Shown: positions 60,881 through 64,000 of the stretch, piece by piece
Layout of the letters: each line of letters opens with the position of its first letter
Position numbering within the stretch: position 1 is the first letter of the stretch
Source: JAQSWP01 sp040255215
Lineage (GTDB): Bacteria > Pseudomonadota > Alphaproteobacteria > Reyranellales > JAQSWP01
DNA length: 64,000 nt
Direction of reading: 5' to 3'
Assembly (NCBI GenBank): GCA_040255215.1
Contig: JBDZUM010000003.1
Coordinates: 1 to 64,000 of the forward strand
Program-made: the position numbers and the translations under genes
The notes under the pieces: generated by a model
Seen by the model: only the letters and a program-made list of their open reading frames with translations
Databases searched by the model: none
Told to the model about the DNA's origin: nothing

Positions 60881-61573
60881 ATGAGTTTCGCTCGATTTAC
60901 CGCTGTTCTGATCGGCGCGTTCGCTTTTGCCATGCCGGCATTGGCGCACCATCCGGGCGCCGACCTCGACCGGGTCATGGGCAGCAAGGAGCAGTTATTT
61001 CAGGCCATCGACAGCCCGGCCCCGCCCTTCGATCTGGCCGATGCCGACGGGAACATCGTGAAACTATCGGACTTCGCCGACAGGATCGTCGTGCTGAACT
61101 TCATCTTTGCCAGCTGCACGGATGTCTGCCCGCTGCACTCCGCCCTGATCGCCGACGTCCAGTCGAAGATCAACGTCACGTCGATGAAGGACATGATCCA
61201 GTTCATCACGGTGACGACCGACCCCGATCTCGACACGGCGGATGTTTTGAAGAGCTATGGCGAGGCGCATGGCCTCGACCCGTATAATTGGATGTTCCTG
61301 ACCCGCCGTCCGGGCGACCCCGAGGACGCGACACGAACGCTTTCGGAGACCTATAAGGTCAGGTTCGAACCGCTGAATGATGGACAGCAGATGCATGGCG
61401 TCGTGACGCACGTGATCGACCGTGACGGGCGTTTCGCTGCCAAGTTCCACGGCTTGCGCTTCGAGCCGTTGAACCTGGTGCATTACATCAACGGGCTGAC
61501 CAACGCCTCCTCTCGCCCGTCCAGGCCGGCAGAGGCGGGCTGGTGGAACAGCGTGAAGGGGCTGTTCCGATGA
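60881..61573 (+). CDS. SCO1/SenC-family copper chaperone
   Basis: A 230-aa protein with signal peptide, thioredoxin-like fold and the copper site ASCTDVCPLHS (Cys79, Cys83) plus the His in QMHGVVTHVIDRDG. SCO proteins deliver Cu to cytochrome oxidase or act in thiol redox. AAGGAG precedes the ATG. The last codons overlap the next gene by ATGA. Confidence 0.92.
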   Translation: MSFARFTAVLIGAFAFAMPALAHHPGADLDRVMGSKEQLFQAIDSPAPPFDLADADGNIVKLSDFADRIVVLNFIFASCTDVCPLHSALIADVQSKINVTSMKDMIQFITVTTDPDLDTADVLKSYGEAHGLDPYNWMFLTRRPGDPEDATRTLSETYKVRFEPLNDGQQMHGVVTHVIDRDGRFAAKFHGLRFEPLNLVHYINGLTNASSRPSRPAEAGWWNSVKGLFR

Positions 61574-62082
61574 CGAACGTGAATTCGAGCAATGGACAAT
61601 TCGCCGCCGCAGGGGCTGGCGAATGGCTGTCCGCGCTGCGTCGATACGTCGCCTTCGTCGCTGTCGCGAATCTCGTCTGGGAGTTCGCGCACATGCCGCT
61701 CTACACGTTGTGGGAAACGGGGTCGGCAGGGGACATCGTGTTTGCCGTCGTGCATTGCACGGGCGGCGACATCCTGATCGCGCTCAGCGCGGTCATGCTG
61801 GCGCTGTTCCTCGCCGGCACTCCTACATGGCCAGCCGTAGGGACAGGCCGCATCGTCGTAATGACCCTGATGCTCGGGCTTGGCTACACGCTTTTCAGCG
61901 AATGGCTCAACATCGAAGTGCGGCAGGCATGGGCCTACCGGGATCTGATGCCGGTCATCCCCATCATAGACGCCGGACTCAGTCCGGTGCTGCAATGGAT
62001 ATTTGTTCCACTGACGGCGTTCCGCGTCGCGACCGGCAGGTGGTTCGGACTGACCAGAACGGCGGGCGGTGCCGATGCTTGA
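61570..62082 (+). CDS. Polytopic membrane protein, unknown
   Basis: A 170-aa protein with about four membrane helices (YVAFVAVANLVWEFAHMPLY, GDILIALSAVMLALFLAG, IVVMTLMLGLGYTLFSEWLN, LSPVLQWIFVPLTAFRVA). Conserved HMP, HCTGGD and EWLN motifs are visible, but the family is not one I can name. It is embedded between SCO1 and CcdA with overlaps on both sides, so it belongs to the redox/copper operon. Confidence 0.8.
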   Translation: MTNVNSSNGQFAAAGAGEWLSALRRYVAFVAVANLVWEFAHMPLYTLWETGSAGDIVFAVVHCTGGDILIALSAVMLALFLAGTPTWPAVGTGRIVVMTLMLGLGYTLFSEWLNIEVRQAWAYRDLMPVIPIIDAGLSPVLQWIFVPLTAFRVATGRWFGLTRTAGGADA

Positions 62083-62812
62083 ACTGTCGGGCATCGGCCT
62101 GATCGCCGCCTTCGCGGCGGGCGCGGTCTCCTTCGTCTCTCCCTGCGTCCTCCCGCTGGTGCCGGGATATGTCTCTTACGTTGCGGGACATACGGTCGTC
62201 GCCAGCGACGTCGATCCTGTCGGCCGTCGGCGCCAAGCCATCGGTATGAGCCTGTATTTCGTCCTTGGCTTTTCGACGGTCTTCATGATTCTGGGAGCAA
62301 GCGCGACGGCGCTCGGCCAGATACTTCTGAGCTACCGGTACGAACTGAACCTCGTCGGTGGCGGTATTGTAATCGTGTTCGGCCTGTTCTTGATCGGCAT
62401 GGCGCGGATCACCGTGATGCAGCGAGAGGTCCGCTTCCACCTGTCCATCACGGGGGGCCAGCCGCTCTCGGCCTATGTCCTCGGGCTCGCCTTTGGCTTC
62501 GGCTGGACGCCCTGCATAGGGCCGATCCTCGGCGCCATCCTCACGGCGAGCGCGGCCACAGCAACGGTTGGAGAGGGCGTCGGACTCCTCGCCATCTACT
62601 CAGCCGGGCTTGGTGTGCCCTTCCTGCTCGCTGCCGCCTTCACCGACCGCTTGACCCGGCGCCTGCGAGCGATCGGGCGCATCGGGCGTCGACTGCATCA
62701 GATCGCCGGGCTGCTCATGGTGGCAATGGGCATCGCTATGATCACCGGGCAGCTTTCGGCGCTGTCCTACTGGCTGCTGGATACCTTTCCAATACTGGGG
62801 ACGGTCGGGTGA
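62075..62812 (+). CDS. ccdA: CcdA-type thiol electron transporter
   Basis: A 245-aa six-helix inner-membrane protein carrying reducing power to the periplasm. The two redox Cys motifs are SFVSPCVLPLVPGYVSY and FGFGWTPCIGPILGA. It can supply electrons to the TlpA and SCO proteins encoded upstream. ATG 62075 overlaps the previous gene; GTG 62069 is possible. The following 190 nt hold no gene. Confidence 0.92.
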   Translation: MLELSGIGLIAAFAAGAVSFVSPCVLPLVPGYVSYVAGHTVVASDVDPVGRRRQAIGMSLYFVLGFSTVFMILGASATALGQILLSYRYELNLVGGGIVIVFGLFLIGMARITVMQREVRFHLSITGGQPLSAYVLGLAFGFGWTPCIGPILGAILTASAATATVGEGVGLLAIYSAGLGVPFLLAAAFTDRLTRRLRAIGRIGRRLHQIAGLLMVAMGIAMITGQLSALSYWLLDTFPILGTVG

Positions 62813-63002
62813 TGCGATGGCCTGCCCCGGAACCCACAACCGCTCGCGTTCCAGGTCATAGCAGGCGGCCCGAAGGCTTGCGGGAACCCCCGAAGCTTTG
62901 ACGCGTTAGTGTCCCTACACCCCGCGAGCGGATGGAGAGGATACACTCTGAACTCATGCTGGCTCTCGGACGGAGTAAAGACGGCGCCAGCAGGAGAAAT
63001 GC

Positions 63003-63548
63003 ATGTCAAAAGGATTTGGAGCGGGTCTGGGGCTCGGCATCGTCGGGACGATCATCGTCGCTATCGCCGTCTGGATCACCGTCACTTATACGGGGATCTA
63101 CAATGTCGCTGCCTCGGATCAACATGCAGATGCGGTCCGGTGGACGTTCGACACCACAATGCACCGTTCGGTCGCCAACCGGGCAGGCGGCGCGGACCTG
63201 CCGGACAGCTTTTCCCGAGACCTGATTGTCCAGGGCGCGCAGCATTATGCGGAAACTTGTGCGCACTGCCACGGCACTCCGGGCGGTAAGCCGGCGGAAT
63301 GGTCGCGGGGGATGCGGCCTGAGCCACCGCATCTGACCGAAGCCGCGACCGAGTGGAACCCGCAGCAGATCCACTGGATCATCACCAACGGTATCAAGAT
63401 GACGGGGATGCCGGCGTTCGGGCCGCATCATTCCCGGGAGGAAATCGTAGCGCTGACGGCGTTCGTAACGACGCTTCCCGCGTTGACGGCGGATGAATAT
63501 GCCACGCTAACGGGTGGCGCCAATGGCCCTGCAACTGAGCGACCGTAA
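63003..63548 (+). CDS. Membrane-anchored c-type cytochrome
   Basis: A 181-aa protein with an N-terminal anchor (GLGIVGTIIVAIAVWITVTY), haem motif CAHCH (86-90) and GIKMTGMPAFGPHHSREEIV with the probable Met ligand. It resembles the other cytochrome of the cluster at the level of architecture only. AGGAG precedes the start at 63003. Confidence 0.88.
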   Translation: MSKGFGAGLGLGIVGTIIVAIAVWITVTYTGIYNVAASDQHADAVRWTFDTTMHRSVANRAGGADLPDSFSRDLIVQGAQHYAETCAHCHGTPGGKPAEWSRGMRPEPPHLTEAATEWNPQQIHWIITNGIKMTGMPAFGPHHSREEIVALTAFVTTLPALTADEYATLTGGANGPATERP

Positions 63549-63567
63549 CGAAGAGGAACGCCAGCGC

Positions 63568-64000
63568 ATGTCCTATGTACGCTTCGGGCTGATGATCCTC
63601 ACCTCCACGGTGGTGATGTTCATCCTCATGTACCTGAACACCTACGCGTGGGAACACGTCTTCTTCTCGGAAACGCGGACCTACATGGCGATCATGATGG
63701 GCGCGACGATGGCGGTCATCATGCTTGCCTACATGCTGGGCATGTATTCGAATAAGGGAGTCAACATTGCTATCTTCGCGGGAGCGATTGTCGCCTTCAC
63801 CCTGTCGCTATGGTTGGTCCGGAGCCAGGTCGCGGTCAGCGGGCCGAGTTACATGCGGGCGATGATCCCACACCACTCGATTGCCGTCATGACTTCCGAG
63901 CGGGCGCAAATCCGTGACCCGCGTGTGCGCAAGCTGGCCGACGAGATCATTGAGGCGCAGCGGCGCGAGATTGCCGAGATGGGCTACCTGATCGCGGACG
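63568..64000 (+). CDS. DUF305 copper-linked protein (partial)
   Basis: The gene runs off the window edge. The visible 144 residues start MSYVRFGLMILTSTVVMFIL and contain three membrane helices, followed by the DUF305 start GPSYMRAMIPHHSIAVMTSE. DUF305 proteins are ferritin-like, His/Met-rich and commonly found with copper or silver resistance genes. An in-frame ATG at 63523 overlaps the cytochrome; 63568 was chosen for its GAGGA ribosome site. Confidence 0.85.
   Translation, partial: MSYVRFGLMILTSTVVMFILMYLNTYAWEHVFFSETRTYMAIMMGATMAVIMLAYMLGMYSNKGVNIAIFAGAIVAFTLSLWLVRSQVAVSGPSYMRAMIPHHSIAVMTSERAQIRDPRVRKLADEIIEAQRREIAEMGYLIAD

Overview
The window looks like an alphaproteobacterial chromosome. 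It opens with the 3' end of a 23S rRNA, a 5S rRNA and an initiator tRNA-fMet in the order usual for that class, and the protein genes are GC-rich. Nearly everything after the tRNA reads as mobile or accessory DNA: an anti-plasmid system, accessory genes of an integrative conjugative element (ICE), a complete Trb-type mating apparatus, and several cargo blocks. No integrase, RepA/ParA pair or second att site was seen, so at least one end of the element lies outside the window.

Layout. 1-825: rRNA/tRNA and a terminator. 0.96-8.4 kb: a Wadjet (JetABCD, MksBEFG-like) SMC system on the minus strand, divergent from a KfrA-like regulator, with a 13-bp inverted repeat between them. 8.6-12.4 kb: small regulators (DUF2285, XRE, AraC), a lipoprotein and a frameshifted DUF2285 gene. 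12.5-26.9 kb: ICE accessory block (ArdC-like antirestriction, DmeRF metal efflux, ParB, several DUF proteins, a giant strawberry-notch-like methyltransferase/helicase, a Toprim protein and a DUF2493 protein). Two families of repeated leader hairpins stand in front of seven of these genes, and an unusually structured 360-nt intergenic region lies at 25.6-25.95 kb. 27.0-31.2 kb: heavy-metal cargo (LspA, P1B ATPase, CmtR-like ArsR regulator, remnants). 32.0-37.0 kb: DUF736, HTH, TraF protease, transglycosylase and RlxS relaxase. 42.4-54.8 kb: traG and trbBCDEJLFGI. 54.8-56.7 kb: AbiE toxin-antitoxin pair with a duplicated operator. 56.9-64 kb: a copper/periplasmic redox cluster (multicopper oxidase, DUF411, Met-rich micro-protein, cytochromes c, TlpA, SCO1, CcdA, DUF305).

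The most unusual block is 37.2-42.2 kb, inserted between the relaxase and the coupling-protein gene. Six minus-strand genes, five junctions of which overlap or nearly touch, encode an acyl-carrier-protein-like protein, an XRE regulator, an ImmA/IrrE-type metallopeptidase, a divergent thymidylate-synthase-fold protein, an AT-hook protein related to the helical domain of 5-hydroxymethyl-dU DNA kinases, and a MazG-type nucleotide pyrophosphohydrolase. A holo-ACP synthase gene converges on the end of this operon. The promoter is a good sigma-70 match with a perfect 17-bp palindrome over its -10. The combination suggests a thymidine/uridine base-modification or nucleotide-based defence pathway that uses a phosphopantetheine carrier. 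I do not know a described system with this gene set; that part is inference.

Function calls rest on motif reading only; no database search was run, and DUF numbers are from memory.
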